64,000 nt of DNA. It comes from Mangrovibacter phragmitis. Lineage in GTDB: Bacteria; Pseudomonadota; Gammaproteobacteria; Enterobacterales; Enterobacteriaceae. Of the stretch, positions 51,389 through 61,778 are shown one piece after another. The notes under the pieces are model-generated. The model did no database searches. It worked only from the letters and a program-made list of their open reading frames with translations, and was not told the origin of the DNA. Every line of letters begins with the position of its first letter. Within the stretch, counting starts at the first letter, position 1. The stretch is from the NCBI RefSeq assembly GCF_001655675.1, contig NZ_LYRP01000050.1, forward strand, positions 62,001 to 126,000. Direction: 5' to 3'. The position numbers were made by a program, and so were the translations under genes.

Positions 51389-52618
51389 ATGTCCGGTACG
51401 ACGTTGCATTCTGAACGCCCGCTAAGCGCGGGTCTGATATTTTCACTGGCTGCTGGAGCAGGGTTGAGTGTCGCATCGATTTATTATGCGCAACCTATCC
51501 TGCCACTGCTGGGGCAGTCATTATCACTTTCTGTTAATGGAATGGGATTAATCCCTACTCTGACGCAAATGGGTTATGCGTTAGGTATCTTATTTTTGAT
51601 TCCCCTCGGCGACCGTTATGATCGCCGGGCCATTATTTTGTTCAAATGTATTATTCTGGCTCTGACACTTGCCGGATGCAGTTTTACCGGTTCGTTACAC
51701 GGGCTGCTGGCGACCAGCCTGCTAATTGGAATGACAGCGACTATCGCTCAGGATATTGTTCCTGCCGCCGCCATTCTGGCTCCGGCGGGCAGGCAGGGGA
51801 AAATTGTCGGGACGGTAATGACCGGCCTGCTACTGGGTATATTACTGTCCCGGACCGTTAGTGGCCTGGTTGCCACCTGGCTGGGCTGGCGAGCGATGTA
51901 TCAACTCGCGGCACTCAGCATTCTGCTTATTGGCATCGTGCTGTGGCGGGTTCTACCCAGGTTTGCCACACATTCTGAGCTGAGCTACCCTGGTCTGCTG
52001 CGCTCAATGGTGACACTATGGCGCCGTTACCCGGGTTTGCGGATGGCGGCAGTCGCTCAGGGCCTGCTTTCCATCGGCTTTAGTGCATTCTGGTCGATAC
52101 TGGCATTAATGCTGCTGGAGAACTACCACCTCGGCAGCGCTGTAGCCGGGGGGTTTGGCCTGGCGGGTGCCGCTGGCGCACTGGCAGCACCGTTATCAGG
52201 TAGTCTGTCAGACAAAATAGGTCCGGAGCGCGTAACAGTGATGGGAGCCGCACTGGTCACGGTCTCTTTCGCCAGCATGTTTTTTCTACCATTACTGTCT
52301 GTGCATGCACAATTGTGCCTGATAGCACTGGCTGCAATTGGTTTCGACCTTGGCCTCCAGTCAACATTAATTGCCCACCAGACACTGGTGTACAGCCTTG
52401 AACCTCAGGCGCGGGGGCGATTGAATGCCTTATTGTTCACTGTGGTATTTATTGGCATGGCTGCAGGCTCTGTGCTGGGTAGTAAAGCATGGTTAATCGG
52501 TGGGTGGCCCGGTGTACTGGTGCTCGCCAGCGCAGCAGGCTTACTGAGTCTGGCAATTCGTTGGTGGGCAATTCGCCGCCATTGTGCCAGCCTTACCGCT
52601 AGTGTTGCCGAAGAATAA
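51389..52618 (+). CDS. MFS transporter, drug:H+ antiporter-like
   Basis: A 409-residue major facilitator with about 12 membrane segments. It has the SIYYAQPILPLLG start segment, the loop 2-3 motif GDRYDRRAIIL and the matching GSLSDKIGPERV in the second half, as in DHA1-type exporters. The start ATG at 51389 lies 7 nt after GAGGAA; the frame is open 57 bases further up without a ribosome site. The substrate is unknown; control by the divergent LysR gene is likely. Confidence 0.88.
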   Translation: MSGTTLHSERPLSAGLIFSLAAGAGLSVASIYYAQPILPLLGQSLSLSVNGMGLIPTLTQMGYALGILFLIPLGDRYDRRAIILFKCIILALTLAGCSFTGSLHGLLATSLLIGMTATIAQDIVPAAAILAPAGRQGKIVGTVMTGLLLGILLSRTVSGLVATWLGWRAMYQLAALSILLIGIVLWRVLPRFATHSELSYPGLLRSMVTLWRRYPGLRMAAVAQGLLSIGFSAFWSILALMLLENYHLGSAVAGGFGLAGAAGALAAPLSGSLSDKIGPERVTVMGAALVTVSFASMFFLPLLSVHAQLCLIALAAIGFDLGLQSTLIAHQTLVYSLEPQARGRLNALLFTVVFIGMAAGSVLGSKAWLIGGWPGVLVLASAAGLLSLAIRWWAIRRHCASLTASVAEE

Positions 52619-52648
52619 AAAAATCCCGTACCGGGGTGCCAGTACGGG
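52618..52648 (-). terminator. flgKL terminator
   Basis: CCCGTAC and GTACGGG flank a 10-nt loop; read on the minus strand the hairpin is followed by seven T residues. It lies about 50 bp after the flgL stop and may also slow transcription from the MFS gene. Confidence 0.82.
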
Positions 52649-52696
52649 CAGACAAGGTATGCCCAGTTTCACGACATACCAAAAAGAGCAAAGCCA

Positions 52697-53659
52697 CTAA
52701 CTATTGAGCTGGAACAGAGACATCCCCTGCATATCGCTGAAGGCCTTATAAGAGGCCTGAAGCGCTGTTTGTTGCATTACATAAGACGAAATCACTGAGT
52801 TCCAGTCCGCATCGACCAGGTTACTCATTTGCTGGGATTGTTGCAGGCTGCGGTCATCACCCAGTGAATCGAGGTTATCAAGCTCATTCAACTGAGTACC
52901 CAATTCAGAACGGACTTTCAGTACGTTATTGAGTGAGTTTTTCAGACCGCGGCTGGTTTTATCAACCACTGCCTGTAAAGCATCTCTGCCAGTCTGATCA
53001 AGATCTTCCTGCGGTGTATTGAGTGCTGCAATAGCGGTATCCAGCATGGTAAATAAGTTGGTTTCGCTGGCACTGCCATCGGGTTCTGCTTCAGCGTTAC
53101 TGGTTATCGAATCAAACACTTCCGTACCCGTGTGGCCTATAACCATGGTGCGCGCAGAATCAACCTTCTGAGTAATATCCTCAGTACCGCCGACATAATT
53201 AACGCTGGTACCTGAATCAACAAAAGGCTGTGAATCAGTTTTATAGCCAGCGAAAATATAGCGGCCGTTACCGTCAGTGCTGTTTGCCAGGTTCAGTAAC
53301 TGGTCACGGACCCCTTGTAACTGGGTAGCCAGTGAAGCCCGGTCATCATCGCTCAACGTACCATTGCTTGCATAAACGATTTTTTCCTGCGCAGTCTGAA
53401 TACTGCTGGTTACCTGGCTTAAGACGCTTTCCTCCAGCGAAGCCTTTTGGGTTGCGAAAATTCGGGCTGTAGCATACTGGCTGTTCTGTGCCTGGGCCTG
53501 TGAAACTACAATTGCCTGAGAAGCCGCAACCGGGTCATCAGACGGGCGGTTAACCCGTTTGCCCGTGGATAACTGTTCACCATAATTCAGCCACTTTTGC
53601 TGCGACTGGGTGATACCACGAACATTTTGTTCAAAGATCATCTGCGTGCTGATGCGCAT
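52697..53659 (-). CDS. flgL: FlgL, hook-filament junction protein 2
   Basis: FlgL (HAP3) joins the FlgK ring to the flagellin filament. The 320-residue protein starts MRISTQMIFEQNVRGITQSQ and ends with the family's coiled segment DWNSVISSYVMQQTALQASY. A long N-terminal and C-terminal helix pair encloses a variable middle. It follows flgK by 12 nt and is read from the flgK sigma28 promoter and by read-through from flgB. Confidence 0.97.
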   Translation of the reverse strand: MRISTQMIFEQNVRGITQSQQKWLNYGEQLSTGKRVNRPSDDPVAASQAIVVSQAQAQNSQYATARIFATQKASLEESVLSQVTSSIQTAQEKIVYASNGTLSDDDRASLATQLQGVRDQLLNLANSTDGNGRYIFAGYKTDSQPFVDSGTSVNYVGGTEDITQKVDSARTMVIGHTGTEVFDSITSNAEAEPDGSASETNLFTMLDTAIAALNTPQEDLDQTGRDALQAVVDKTSRGLKNSLNNVLKVRSELGTQLNELDNLDSLGDDRSLQQSQQMSNLVDADWNSVISSYVMQQTALQASYKAFSDMQGMSLFQLNS

Positions 53660-53671
53660 TGGTCATGACTC

Positions 53672-55330
53672 CTATGAATTAATGGATAGCAGCGCGTCAA
53701 AAATCGTTGATGCTGTTTTCAACACCTGTGAGTTCGCCAGATAATATTGCTGATAACGCTGCAGGTTGGCGTACTCTTCATCCAGGTTCACACCAGAAAC
53801 AGATTGTTGCTGGTTGGTCAACTGCGTAACCACATTCGCCTGTGTCGTACTGGTTGTATTCAGTGTACTGGTGGTGTTACCTACCAAAGACACCAGGCTT
53901 GCGTAAGCATCGTTAAAGGTTTTGTTGCCACCCACCAGGCTTTTGTCCTGCAAGTCAAGCAGCGCCTGGGCGTTGGTGTTATCACTCTCGCCAGAGGTCG
54001 CTGAGCTCGCCAGCGCCACTTTCGCTTCATCCGTTACTGAAACGGCCATATTGACGATTGTGTTGGTTACCGGTTTGACGAGAAAGCTGTCTTTGGCATC
54101 AGGTGAGCCGTCTACAGTTACCGTCAGGCCATCAAAAGCCAGTGTCGTATTACCACTACCATCAGTGCCGGTTGTCGGCGTCACAGTGGTATTATCTGAT
54201 GTGCGGGTAACCGTCCAGGCAGATCCGCTCCAGGCCACTTTATAATTGGTTGCCAGAACAGCAGAACTGTCTGTTACTTCAGCAGTCAGTGTTGTGGAGC
54301 TGGTATTGTTCGCATTGCTCACCACCGCAGGCGCACCGACAGCAAAGAAAGCTTCGCCTGCATCGCCATTGGCATCAAAACCCGCTTCATGCTGAGTATT
54401 GAATGCATCCGCAAAGGATAATGCCAGTTGCCCAAGGCGGTTACGTGCTGCATCCAGGTCTGTTGAACGGAAAGTCAGTAAGCCCCCCAGAGAACCGCTG
54501 GTTAACTGGCTTTCAGGAATTTCGACGTTTCCAGCGGCTTCATCAACATACGCCACTGTTTTCCGTCCAGGATCAGCACTTGACGCAACTGCAGCAAGTT
54601 GGAATGAACGCGATCCCTGAACCAGAGACGTACCATTACCCAGGCTCACGTTATAGGTGTTTCCATCCTGGATTGTGACAGTCACACCTACTATGTTATT
54701 AAGTTCATTCACCAGTTGGTCGCGTTGGTCCAACAAGTCGTTCGGGCTGGCACCGCCGCCTGTCGCCGTCATTTGCGCAATCTTCTTATTCAGATCAGCA
54801 ATCTGGCTGGTATAGGTGTTAATTTCCTGAACACTGGATTCGATGGCGCTGTTTACCTGGCTGTCCATGCTGCGCAGGTAGTTATCCGTCGTTTTAAACT
54901 GGTTTACCAACCCCTGAGCCTGGCCAATTAATGCTTCACGGGCAGAAGAGTCACTGGCATTACTGGTCAATGTAGTCAGCGCAGAGAAGAAACTCTGTAA
55001 TGACGTTGAAATGCTGGTCGTTGTGCTGGACAACAGGTCATCTATTTGCGAAACCTGGTCATAACGGCTAGACAGTGCACTGCTTTGATTTGACGCCTGA
55101 CGCAACTGGCTGGAAATAAACTGATCGTATTCACGCTGAACACCACTGACATACACACCATTACCAATCCAGCTATTACCGGAAAGGGTACTATTAGACT
55201 GGGCCAGTACGGTGGTCTGGCGGCTATAACCGGTTACGTTATAGTTCGAAATGTTGTTACTTACCGTATTCAGCGCGGTCTGTGCGGCAGTCAGTCCGCT
55301 CATCGCGCTGTTGATCAGGCTACTGGACAT
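53672..55330 (-). CDS. flgK: FlgK, hook-filament junction protein 1
   Basis: FlgK (HAP1) forms the first junction ring on the hook and is exported with the help of FlgN. The 552-residue protein (E. coli 547) starts MSSSLINSAMSGLTAAQTAL and ends with NLQRYQQYYLANSQVLKTAS and a final IFDALLSINS, the D0 coiled parts. The middle region is Thr/Ser-rich and variable. The ATG at 55330 fits the family; the longer frame is not needed. Confidence 0.97.
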   Translation of the reverse strand: MSSSLINSAMSGLTAAQTALNTVSNNISNYNVTGYSRQTTVLAQSNSTLSGNSWIGNGVYVSGVQREYDQFISSQLRQASNQSSALSSRYDQVSQIDDLLSSTTTSISTSLQSFFSALTTLTSNASDSSAREALIGQAQGLVNQFKTTDNYLRSMDSQVNSAIESSVQEINTYTSQIADLNKKIAQMTATGGGASPNDLLDQRDQLVNELNNIVGVTVTIQDGNTYNVSLGNGTSLVQGSRSFQLAAVASSADPGRKTVAYVDEAAGNVEIPESQLTSGSLGGLLTFRSTDLDAARNRLGQLALSFADAFNTQHEAGFDANGDAGEAFFAVGAPAVVSNANNTSSTTLTAEVTDSSAVLATNYKVAWSGSAWTVTRTSDNTTVTPTTGTDGSGNTTLAFDGLTVTVDGSPDAKDSFLVKPVTNTIVNMAVSVTDEAKVALASSATSGESDNTNAQALLDLQDKSLVGGNKTFNDAYASLVSLVGNTTSTLNTTSTTQANVVTQLTNQQQSVSGVNLDEEYANLQRYQQYYLANSQVLKTASTIFDALLSINS

Positions 55331-55372
55331 GGTGTTTCCTTTTGAGCGTTTAATCACGGGTCCCGACTGAGA

Positions 55373-55399
55373 TTATCGGCAGCACAGACCAGGACTTGA
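55373..55399 (-). promoter_or_regulatory. sigma28 (FliA) promoter of flgKL
   Basis: TCAA-N15-GCCGATAA on the minus strand, with a perfect class 3 -10 element, 43-69 bp upstream of flgK. The -35 differs from TAAA at one base. Confidence 0.85.
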
Positions 55400-55405
55400 G
55401 GCTAA

Positions 55406-56374
55406 TCAGAACAAATTGCTTAAATCATTGTTATACGCTTTAGATACCTTATCACTCATAGATTTTAGCTGCTGAATCAATGAGGTAAGTTTGTTGGCAT
55501 AGCCCGGGTCTGTTGCGTAACCCGCGCGTTGCAATGCCTGAGCGCCCTGCTCTGCTGTTGCCGCTGTAGTCACCGCTGCATAACGCGGATTTTTACTCAG
55601 CAGACTCACATAATCTGACAGCGCTTCAAGGTACGAACTGTACACACGAAACGCGGCTTTCACCTTTTTCGCCTGACCATTTTCAAATTCAGTGGTGGTG
55701 ATTTCGGTAGTTGGTCCTTTCCAATTTCCGGTTGCTTTCACCCCAAAAATATTGAAGCTGGGCGCACCACTGGCCGTGCGAATTTGCCGTTGCCCCCAAC
55801 CTGATTCCAGCGCCGCCTGCGCCAGAATCAGGTGGTGAGGAATGCCACTTTGTTCGCTGGCGAGTTTGGCGGGTAAAGACAACTGCGCCAGAAAGTCTTT
55901 GCTTTCACCATCAAGGTCTTTATCTGCAAACGAAACAATCGCCCCGGAACTGGGAGGTGCTTTGGGAATAGCTTTACGCACCAGTTGGGTAAATTCCTGA
56001 GCTTGATACTGCATGACGGTATCCATATCGAGTTTCATTGGCACAGTCCCCGCCTTTTCAGACGGTGACTGCGTGCCATTGGTCATCTGTTTTACCATCA
56101 TGTCTGCCAGACCAAGGCCTTTGGCACTGAGGTCATCCGCAATCTGCTGGTCGTACATACTGGTGTACAAACGGGTTTGGTCGTTGTCGAGCAGGCCATC
56201 TTTCGGCAAAGCCTGGCGCATACTCTTCAGTACCATTTGCACGAACATCCCTTCAACTTTCCTGGCTACTGCTTTCAGGTGAGCCTGTGGGTCATTCGCT
56301 GCTGCCCGTTTTAATTCATTCAGCGATTGCGCATCCCAGGCTGCGCCAGCCATAGACTGGGTATCATTAATCAT
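55406..56374 (-). CDS. flgJ: FlgJ, rod-capping protein and muramidase
   Basis: FlgJ caps the growing rod and opens the peptidoglycan. The 322-residue protein has the rod-cap half (about 1-150, starting [20 protein letters not shown]) and a C-terminal glucosaminidase half with catalytic Glu190 in LAQAALESGWGQ. It is about nine residues longer than E. coli FlgJ (313), mostly in the linker near residues 139-153. The ATG overlaps the flgI stop by one base (TAATG). Confidence 0.97.
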   Translation of the reverse strand: MINDTQSMAGAAWDAQSLNELKRAAANDPQAHLKAVARKVEGMFVQMVLKSMRQALPKDGLLDNDQTRLYTSMYDQQIADDLSAKGLGLADMMVKQMTNGTQSPSEKAGTVPMKLDMDTVMQYQAQEFTQLVRKAIPKAPPSSGAIVSFADKDLDGESKDFLAQLSLPAKLASEQSGIPHHLILAQAALESGWGQRQIRTASGAPSFNIFGVKATGNWKGPTTEITTTEFENGQAKKVKAAFRVYSSYLEALSDYVSLLSKNPRYAAVTTAATAEQGAQALQRAGYATDPGYANKLTSLIQQLKSMSDKVSKAYNNDLSNLF

Positions 56375-57471
56375 TAGATAATCTCCAGCTTCGCTCGCAG
56401 ACAACCTGCACTTTGCATGGCCTGCAGGATAGACATTAAGTCCATCGGTGTTGCACCCAGCGCATTGAGGGCACGCACCACATTGTTCAGGTTGGCGCTT
56501 GAGTTAATGCGGCGCAGTGCGCCACCACTCTGGCGCATATCAATCTGCGTTTGTGGTGTCACGACAGTTTGTCCACCGCCAAAGGGCGTATTGGGTTGGC
56601 TCACTGTATTCTGCTGGTTGACTGTTACCGACAAGTTGCCCTGGGCAACTGCACAGTTATCCAGAGTGACTTCGCGGTTCATCACTACAGCGCCAGTACG
56701 CGAGTTGATAATCACTTTGGCGTCCTGCACCGGGACATTCACCTGCAGGTTTTGCACATCCGCAAGAAAACGCACCTGGGAACTATTTCCCGGTGGAACA
56801 CGAATTTGAACAGTACGGGAATCAATAGCCTGAGCTACACCATAACCCTGGGAACGGTTAATGGTGTCAGAAATCTGCTGAGCAAGGCTGAAATCTTCCT
56901 GATTAAGTTGCAGGGTTAGTGTATTCCCACTGCCAAAATTACTTGGCAGTTCACGCTCAACCACTGCTCCACCAGTAATCCGCCCACCATTGAGTTGGTT
57001 AACCTGAACACTGCTGCCACCTGCAGATGCCCCCGCGCCACCAATCAGGATATTACCTTGTGCCAGCGCATAGACCTGATTGTCCACACCTTTGAGAGGC
57101 GTCATTAATAGCGTGCCGCCCCGCAGACTTTTTGCATTACCTAAAGAAGAAACAACCACATCAATTCTCTGTCCCTGGCGAGAAAAAGCGGGTAAATCGG
57201 CCGTCACCATGACTGCTGCCACGTTTTTCAACTGCATATTGGTGCCAGTGGGAACAGTAATACCCAGTTGTGACAGCATGTTATTCAGGCTCTGGGTAGT
57301 AAATGGAGTCTGAGTGGTCTGGTCACCGGTTCCATCCAGCCCAACTACCAGGCCATAGCCAATAAGTGAGTTATCACGCACGCCCTGTACAGTGGTGAGA
57401 TCGCGAATACGGTCTGCCTGAGCCAGTGTCGCCACCAGCAGCAATCCGATTGCGAAAATTGACTTAAACAT
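56374..57471 (-). CDS. flgI: FlgI, P-ring protein
   Basis: FlgI forms the P-ring around the rod in the periplasm. The 365-residue protein has a Sec signal ([20 protein letters not shown], cleaved after AQA) and the family start [26 protein letters not shown]. The length equals E. coli. It is 12 nt after flgH. Confidence 0.98.
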   Translation of the reverse strand: MFKSIFAIGLLLVATLAQADRIRDLTTVQGVRDNSLIGYGLVVGLDGTGDQTTQTPFTTQSLNNMLSQLGITVPTGTNMQLKNVAAVMVTADLPAFSRQGQRIDVVVSSLGNAKSLRGGTLLMTPLKGVDNQVYALAQGNILIGGAGASAGGSSVQVNQLNGGRITGGAVVERELPSNFGSGNTLTLQLNQEDFSLAQQISDTINRSQGYGVAQAIDSRTVQIRVPPGNSSQVRFLADVQNLQVNVPVQDAKVIINSRTGAVVMNREVTLDNCAVAQGNLSVTVNQQNTVSQPNTPFGGGQTVVTPQTQIDMRQSGGALRRINSSANLNNVVRALNALGATPMDLMSILQAMQSAGCLRAKLEII

Positions 57472-57483
57472 AATTCACCTCGC

Positions 57484-58182
57484 TTAAAACGGCGCAATAT
57501 TGAGGAAGAAACGTTGCAACCAGCCCATTTGTTGTGCCTCATTGATATAGCCATTACCAACATACTCAATGCGGGCATCCGCCACCTGTGTTGATGCGAC
57601 GGTATTACTGGTTGAAATAAAGCGTGGATTCACTACACCAGAGAAACGAATAAATTCCGCGCCCTGATTAATCGCGATTTGTTTTTCCCCTACTACATGG
57701 AGGTTACCGTTAGCCAGCACCTGGTCTACCGTCACAGTCAATGTACCTGTAAAGGTGTTTTGCGCACTGGAACCACCTTTGCCTGTGAAATCATTTTTAC
57801 CTTCCATGTCAAGGTCTGCCCGGGCATTGCCAAACAATCCCTGCAAATAGCGAGGGGCGGTCGTTACCGCCAGACTACTGCTTCCATCGCGCGATGCGTT
57901 TGAAGACGAGGATTTGCTGGCACTGACGTTTTCCTGAAGGTTAATGGTGAGTGTGTCACCAATATTGCGCGGACGACGGTCTTCAAATAACGGCTGATAC
58001 CCATAGTTAATGGGCTGAACAGTCTGAAAAATAGAACCATTAACCGCCGGAACCGGACCTGGAATAGGCTGTGCCGAGGTTGGCCCCTGAACAAGCGGCT
58101 TACTCGGGACCAGTGAACAGCCACCGAGGGCGACACTCAGGCTAATGACAAGCGGTCGATACCACTGGTTACGGTTTTGCAT
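57484..58182 (-). CDS. flgH: FlgH, L-ring lipoprotein
   Basis: FlgH forms the outer-membrane L-ring. The 232-residue protein has a signal peptide with lipobox LGGC and the family segments [20 protein letters not shown] and [20 protein letters not shown]. The length equals E. coli. A GC-rich hairpin separates it from flgG. Confidence 0.98.
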   Translation of the reverse strand: MQNRNQWYRPLVISLSVALGGCSLVPSKPLVQGPTSAQPIPGPVPAVNGSIFQTVQPINYGYQPLFEDRRPRNIGDTLTINLQENVSASKSSSSNASRDGSSSLAVTTAPRYLQGLFGNARADLDMEGKNDFTGKGGSSAQNTFTGTLTVTVDQVLANGNLHVVGEKQIAINQGAEFIRFSGVVNPRFISTSNTVASTQVADARIEYVGNGYINEAQQMGWLQRFFLNIAPF

Positions 58183-58206
58183 TACGTTTATCTTCAGAAA
58201 ATATTA

Positions 58207-58224
58207 GCCGGCGGCGAAGCCGGC
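58207..58224. repeat. GC-rich hairpin between flgG and flgH
   Basis: GCCGGC and GCCGGC pair around a 6-nt loop in the 48-bp flgG-flgH gap, the largest gap within the operon. It could protect or process the mRNA; the role is inferred. Confidence 0.6.
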
Positions 58225-58230
58225 CAGATT

Positions 58231-59013
58231 TTAAAGTTGTGACAGTTTCTGCAGCATCTGGTCAGTAGTTGATACGGCTTTACTGTTAATCTCATATGCA
58301 CGCTGAACCTGAATCATATTGACCAGTTCTTCAGCCACATTCACGTTTGAGGTTTCCACATATCCCTGGTACAGCAGCCCCGCGCCATTCTGACCCGGAG
58401 TTGATTCTGTCGGCGCACCGGAGGCCTGGGTTTCTGTGTACAGGTTTTCGCCAATACTCTCTAACCCAGAAGTATTGACAAATGTAGCCAGGTTCAGTTG
58501 CCCCACCTGTTGTGTTGCTGTCTGCCCTTGTAGGGTGACGCTTACCACACCATCACGCGCCACAGTAATACTCAGAGCATTACTGGGAATGGTGATAGCT
58601 GGTTGCACAGGGAACCCACCGTTAGTCACTAACTGCCCGTTGGAATCGAGTTGAAATGAACCATCACGGGTATAGGCTGTGGTGCCATCCGGGAGCTGTA
58701 CTTCAAAAAAACCTTCGCCTTTAATCGCAATATCTTTGCTGTTATCGGTCTGGTTCAGGTTACCCTGGGTATGAATACGCTCCGTTGCCACCGGGCGAAC
58801 CCCGGTACCAATTTGCAGGCCCGTCGGTAATGTTGTTTGTTCAGAAGACTGGGCTCCTGGCTGACGTACTGTCTGGTACAGCAAATCCTCAAACACTGCA
58901 CGCTGGCGTTTGAAACCATTGGTACTGACGTTTGCCAGGTTGTTGGCAATAACGTCCATATTGGTTTGTTGTGCATCCAGACCGGTTTTCGCGATCCATA
59001 ATGAGCTTATCAT
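58231..59013 (-). CDS. flgG: FlgG, distal rod protein
   Basis: FlgG builds the distal rod. The 260-residue protein starts [20 protein letters not shown], has the rod/hook motif [20 protein letters not shown] and ends [20 protein letters not shown], the terminal coiled-coil pair shared by rod and hook proteins. The length equals E. coli. Confidence 0.98.
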   Translation of the reverse strand: MISSLWIAKTGLDAQQTNMDVIANNLANVSTNGFKRQRAVFEDLLYQTVRQPGAQSSEQTTLPTGLQIGTGVRPVATERIHTQGNLNQTDNSKDIAIKGEGFFEVQLPDGTTAYTRDGSFQLDSNGQLVTNGGFPVQPAITIPSNALSITVARDGVVSVTLQGQTATQQVGQLNLATFVNTSGLESIGENLYTETQASGAPTESTPGQNGAGLLYQGYVETSNVNVAEELVNMIQVQRAYEINSKAVSTTDQMLQKLSQL

Positions 59014-59030
59014 GGTGAAGTCCTGTTTTA

Positions 59031-59786
59031 TTAAGTCAGTGACAGCAGTTGGTTCGCACGCTGTTCGTTACCATCAACATTGCTGATAACTTTCATTTGC
59101 ATCTCAAAACGGCGCGAGTTGCTAATCATTTCAGCCATTGCTTCAACGGCGTTGACATTACTGCCTTCCAGCACACCCGCCATCACTTTCAGCGTCGGGT
59201 CCGCTGCAGGTACAGCGCCACGCGTGGCCTGCGCCTGCTGGGTGAGATGGAACAACCCGTCATCACCACGCTCCACTTCCTTGTCGGTAGCCTTAACCAG
59301 TTTCAGCCGGCCAATAGGGGCTGCGGTATTAGGTGGATCCCCCGGGTTTAGCGCAGTGATGGTACCGTCAGCAGCAATAGTCAGCTCAGCATTCTGGGGA
59401 ACGGCAATAGGACCACCATCACCCATCACCAGATTGCCATTCACTTCCAACTGCCCATTGACGTTCACCTGCATATTACCGTTACGGGTGTAAGCTTCCT
59501 GGCCATTCGGGGTCCGTACCGCCAGCCAGCCATCCTGCTGCATTGCCACATCCAGATTTCGGCCGGTGTAATCCATCGAACCGGTACTCATATCCGAACC
59601 TGGTGTAGAGGCAGCGACCAGTGTGCGGGTTGGTAGAGATAACCCCTCAACCGGCACTGCACGCAGTGCCTCAAGTTGTTTACGAAAACCAGGTGTCGAC
59701 GCGTTAGCCATGTTGTTAGCCGTCACAGACTGTAAATCCAGCGTCTGGCTGGCTGCGCCCATGGCGGTATATATTGCGTGATCCAT
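59031..59786 (-). CDS. flgF: FlgF, proximal rod protein
   Basis: FlgF is a proximal rod subunit. The 251-residue protein (E. coli 251) starts [20 protein letters not shown], with [20 protein letters not shown] and the C-terminal [20 protein letters not shown] segment. It lies 20 nt after flgE. Confidence 0.97.
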   Translation of the reverse strand: MDHAIYTAMGAASQTLDLQSVTANNMANASTPGFRKQLEALRAVPVEGLSLPTRTLVAASTPGSDMSTGSMDYTGRNLDVAMQQDGWLAVRTPNGQEAYTRNGNMQVNVNGQLEVNGNLVMGDGGPIAVPQNAELTIAADGTITALNPGDPPNTAAPIGRLKLVKATDKEVERGDDGLFHLTQQAQATRGAVPAADPTLKVMAGVLEGSNVNAVEAMAEMISNSRRFEMQMKVISNVDGNEQRANQLLSLT

Positions 59787-59806
59787 TAAGCCACCCCGTC
59801 AGTCGA

Positions 59807-61051
59807 TTAACGCAGGTTAACCAGCGTGTTAAGAATCTGATCCTGAGTTTTAATCGTCTGGGCGTTTGACTGATAGTTACGTTGCGCAACAATCATATTC
59901 ACCAGCTCTTTACTCAGATCAACGTTGGAAGACTCCAGCGCTCCACTGGTCAATGTGCCGAAAGTACCAGTCCCAGCAATCCCCAACAGCGCAGCACCTG
60001 AAGATGAAGTTGCACTCCACAGGTTGTCACCTTCAGACTGCAGGCCTTCAGGGTTAGCAAAGTTTGCCAGGGCAATCTGGCCCAGCAATTGGGATTCACC
60101 GTTGGAGTAGGTACCACTAATAGTGCCGTCGTCATTGATGGCGTAACTCACCATTTCGCCCGGTGCATAACCATCCTGAGAAGTAGAAACTATGTTGTTA
60201 CTACCGTAGTTCTGCTGCATGGAACCGGTAAAATCCAGCGAGAATGTGGCAGGCGTTGCACCGCTGCTGGTGTCGGTGGTCAGGCTCGGGAAGATACCGG
60301 CAGTGGCGGTTGCGGTACCAGTGCTGTCTGTAGTACTGGTCAGGTTACCGTTAGAATCAAAGGTCATCGTTCCCAACAGAGATGATGAACTACCGCTGAC
60401 GCTACTGTCCTGGGTGTAAACACTCCAGGTATTATCTGCAGTTTTAACAAAGTACACGTTCATATCATGGGTGTTGCCCTGGGTGTCATACACCGTGATC
60501 GTGCCTTTCTTATTGTACGTGGTGGAATCTGTTGAATCGAAGGTGCTGGTAATCGCATCGTCTGATGAATTCAGTTGCACTTCCATTGCTGCGGTTGTGG
60601 TGGTTTTCGCAGGCATTGGAGAACTGGGAATAGACAACGTTACCGGGTTTGCCCCCTGGTTAATGGTGGGCGGGGTTCCGGTTGCCGGATAACCTGTCAC
60701 AAAATAGCCTTGTGAGTTAACCAGATTGCGGTTTTCATCGAGTTGCAGCTGACCATTACGGCTGTAATAGACCGAACCCGCACTGTCTGTCATACGGAAA
60801 AAACCGTTCTGGTTAATAGCCACATCCAGCCCGCGGCTGGTATTGGTGACGGTACCATCCGAGAAGTTCTGAATAACAGCCGCTACTTTTACCCCCAGAC
60901 CTACTTTGGAGCTGGCACCGGCAAACATATCGGCGAAGGCGATCCCGGAGGATTTAAACCCGTAAGTGGCGGAGTTGGCAATGTTGTTGCCGATAACGTC
61001 CAGGTTGCTTGAGGCGGCGTTAAGGCCACTGACCGCTTGAGAAAAAGACAT
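59807..61051 (-). CDS. flgE: FlgE, hook protein
   Basis: FlgE is the hook subunit, the universal joint of the flagellum. The 414-residue protein (E. coli 402) starts MSFSQAVSGLNAASSNLDVI, with GNNIANSATYGFKSSGIAFA, and ends in KELVNMIVAQRNYQSNAQTI. The extra residues lie in the Ser/Thr-rich variable middle. It follows flgD by 23 nt. Confidence 0.97.
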   Translation of the reverse strand: MSFSQAVSGLNAASSNLDVIGNNIANSATYGFKSSGIAFADMFAGASSKVGLGVKVAAVIQNFSDGTVTNTSRGLDVAINQNGFFRMTDSAGSVYYSRNGQLQLDENRNLVNSQGYFVTGYPATGTPPTINQGANPVTLSIPSSPMPAKTTTTAAMEVQLNSSDDAITSTFDSTDSTTYNKKGTITVYDTQGNTHDMNVYFVKTADNTWSVYTQDSSVSGSSSSLLGTMTFDSNGNLTSTTDSTGTATATAGIFPSLTTDTSSGATPATFSLDFTGSMQQNYGSNNIVSTSQDGYAPGEMVSYAINDDGTISGTYSNGESQLLGQIALANFANPEGLQSEGDNLWSATSSSGAALLGIAGTGTFGTLTSGALESSNVDLSKELVNMIVAQRNYQSNAQTIKTQDQILNTLVNLR

Positions 61052-61074
61052 GTGTCCTACCCCTGATGGTTAAG

Positions 61075-61767
61075 TTAGAGAATTTGACGCACTTCGCTAA
61101 GCGTAGTGGTGCCATAAGTACCTAAATCGAGCAAATTACCGCTGCTGCTACTGGTGATACCGTTCACCAACGCATACTGAAGTGGTTGAGCTGTCAATTG
61201 CGTAGAGCCATTGGCAGCAGTAACGGTGACATTGTAAGAGCCATCTGCAACCGTTGAACCATCTGTAGTCGTACCGTCCCATGAGAATGTGTGGACACCC
61301 GCACTCAGTGCACCAAGGTTAATGGTTTGCACCACTTTGCCGGTACTGTCGGTAATCGTGGCAGTGGTTGCCGTTGATGCCTGTTCCAGTTCCACACCAA
61401 AAGGCGTGGTTGTACCACTGCCCGCCAGTACTGTAGAACCCGTCACCATGACACCATGGCCGATAAGTGATGACGCCTGCAATTGCTGGCTGTCATTAAT
61501 CTGTCCGGAGATAGATCCCAGTGTGGTATTGAGTTTTTCAATACCGCTGAGCGTGCTTATCTGTGCCAACTGAGAAGTCAGTTGGCTATTGTCCATCGGG
61601 TTGGTCGGATCCTGGTTTTTCATCTGCGCAACGAGCAGCGTCAAAAACTGGTTTTGCAAATCATCTGCACTGCTCGCCGTCAAACTGTTTGATGCGGATG
61701 ACGAACTGGTTGCCGAACTGGACGCCAGCGCACTGCTGGTATCATTAACACTGACTGAAACAGACAT
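61075..61767 (-). CDS. flgD: FlgD, hook-capping scaffold protein
   Basis: FlgD caps the hook during assembly and leaves the finished structure. The 230-residue protein has a Ser-rich start, the family segment FLTLLVAQMKNQDPTNPMDN, and a C-terminal FlgD Ig-like domain with FSWDGTTTDGSTVADGSYNV. It follows flgC by 11 nt. Confidence 0.97.
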   Translation of the reverse strand: MSVSVSVNDTSSALASSSATSSSSASNSLTASSADDLQNQFLTLLVAQMKNQDPTNPMDNSQLTSQLAQISTLSGIEKLNTTLGSISGQINDSQQLQASSLIGHGVMVTGSTVLAGSGTTTPFGVELEQASTATTATITDSTGKVVQTINLGALSAGVHTFSWDGTTTDGSTVADGSYNVTVTAANGSTQLTAQPLQYALVNGITSSSSGNLLDLGTYGTTTLSEVRQIL

Positions 61768-61778
61768 TGTTTCCTCCT

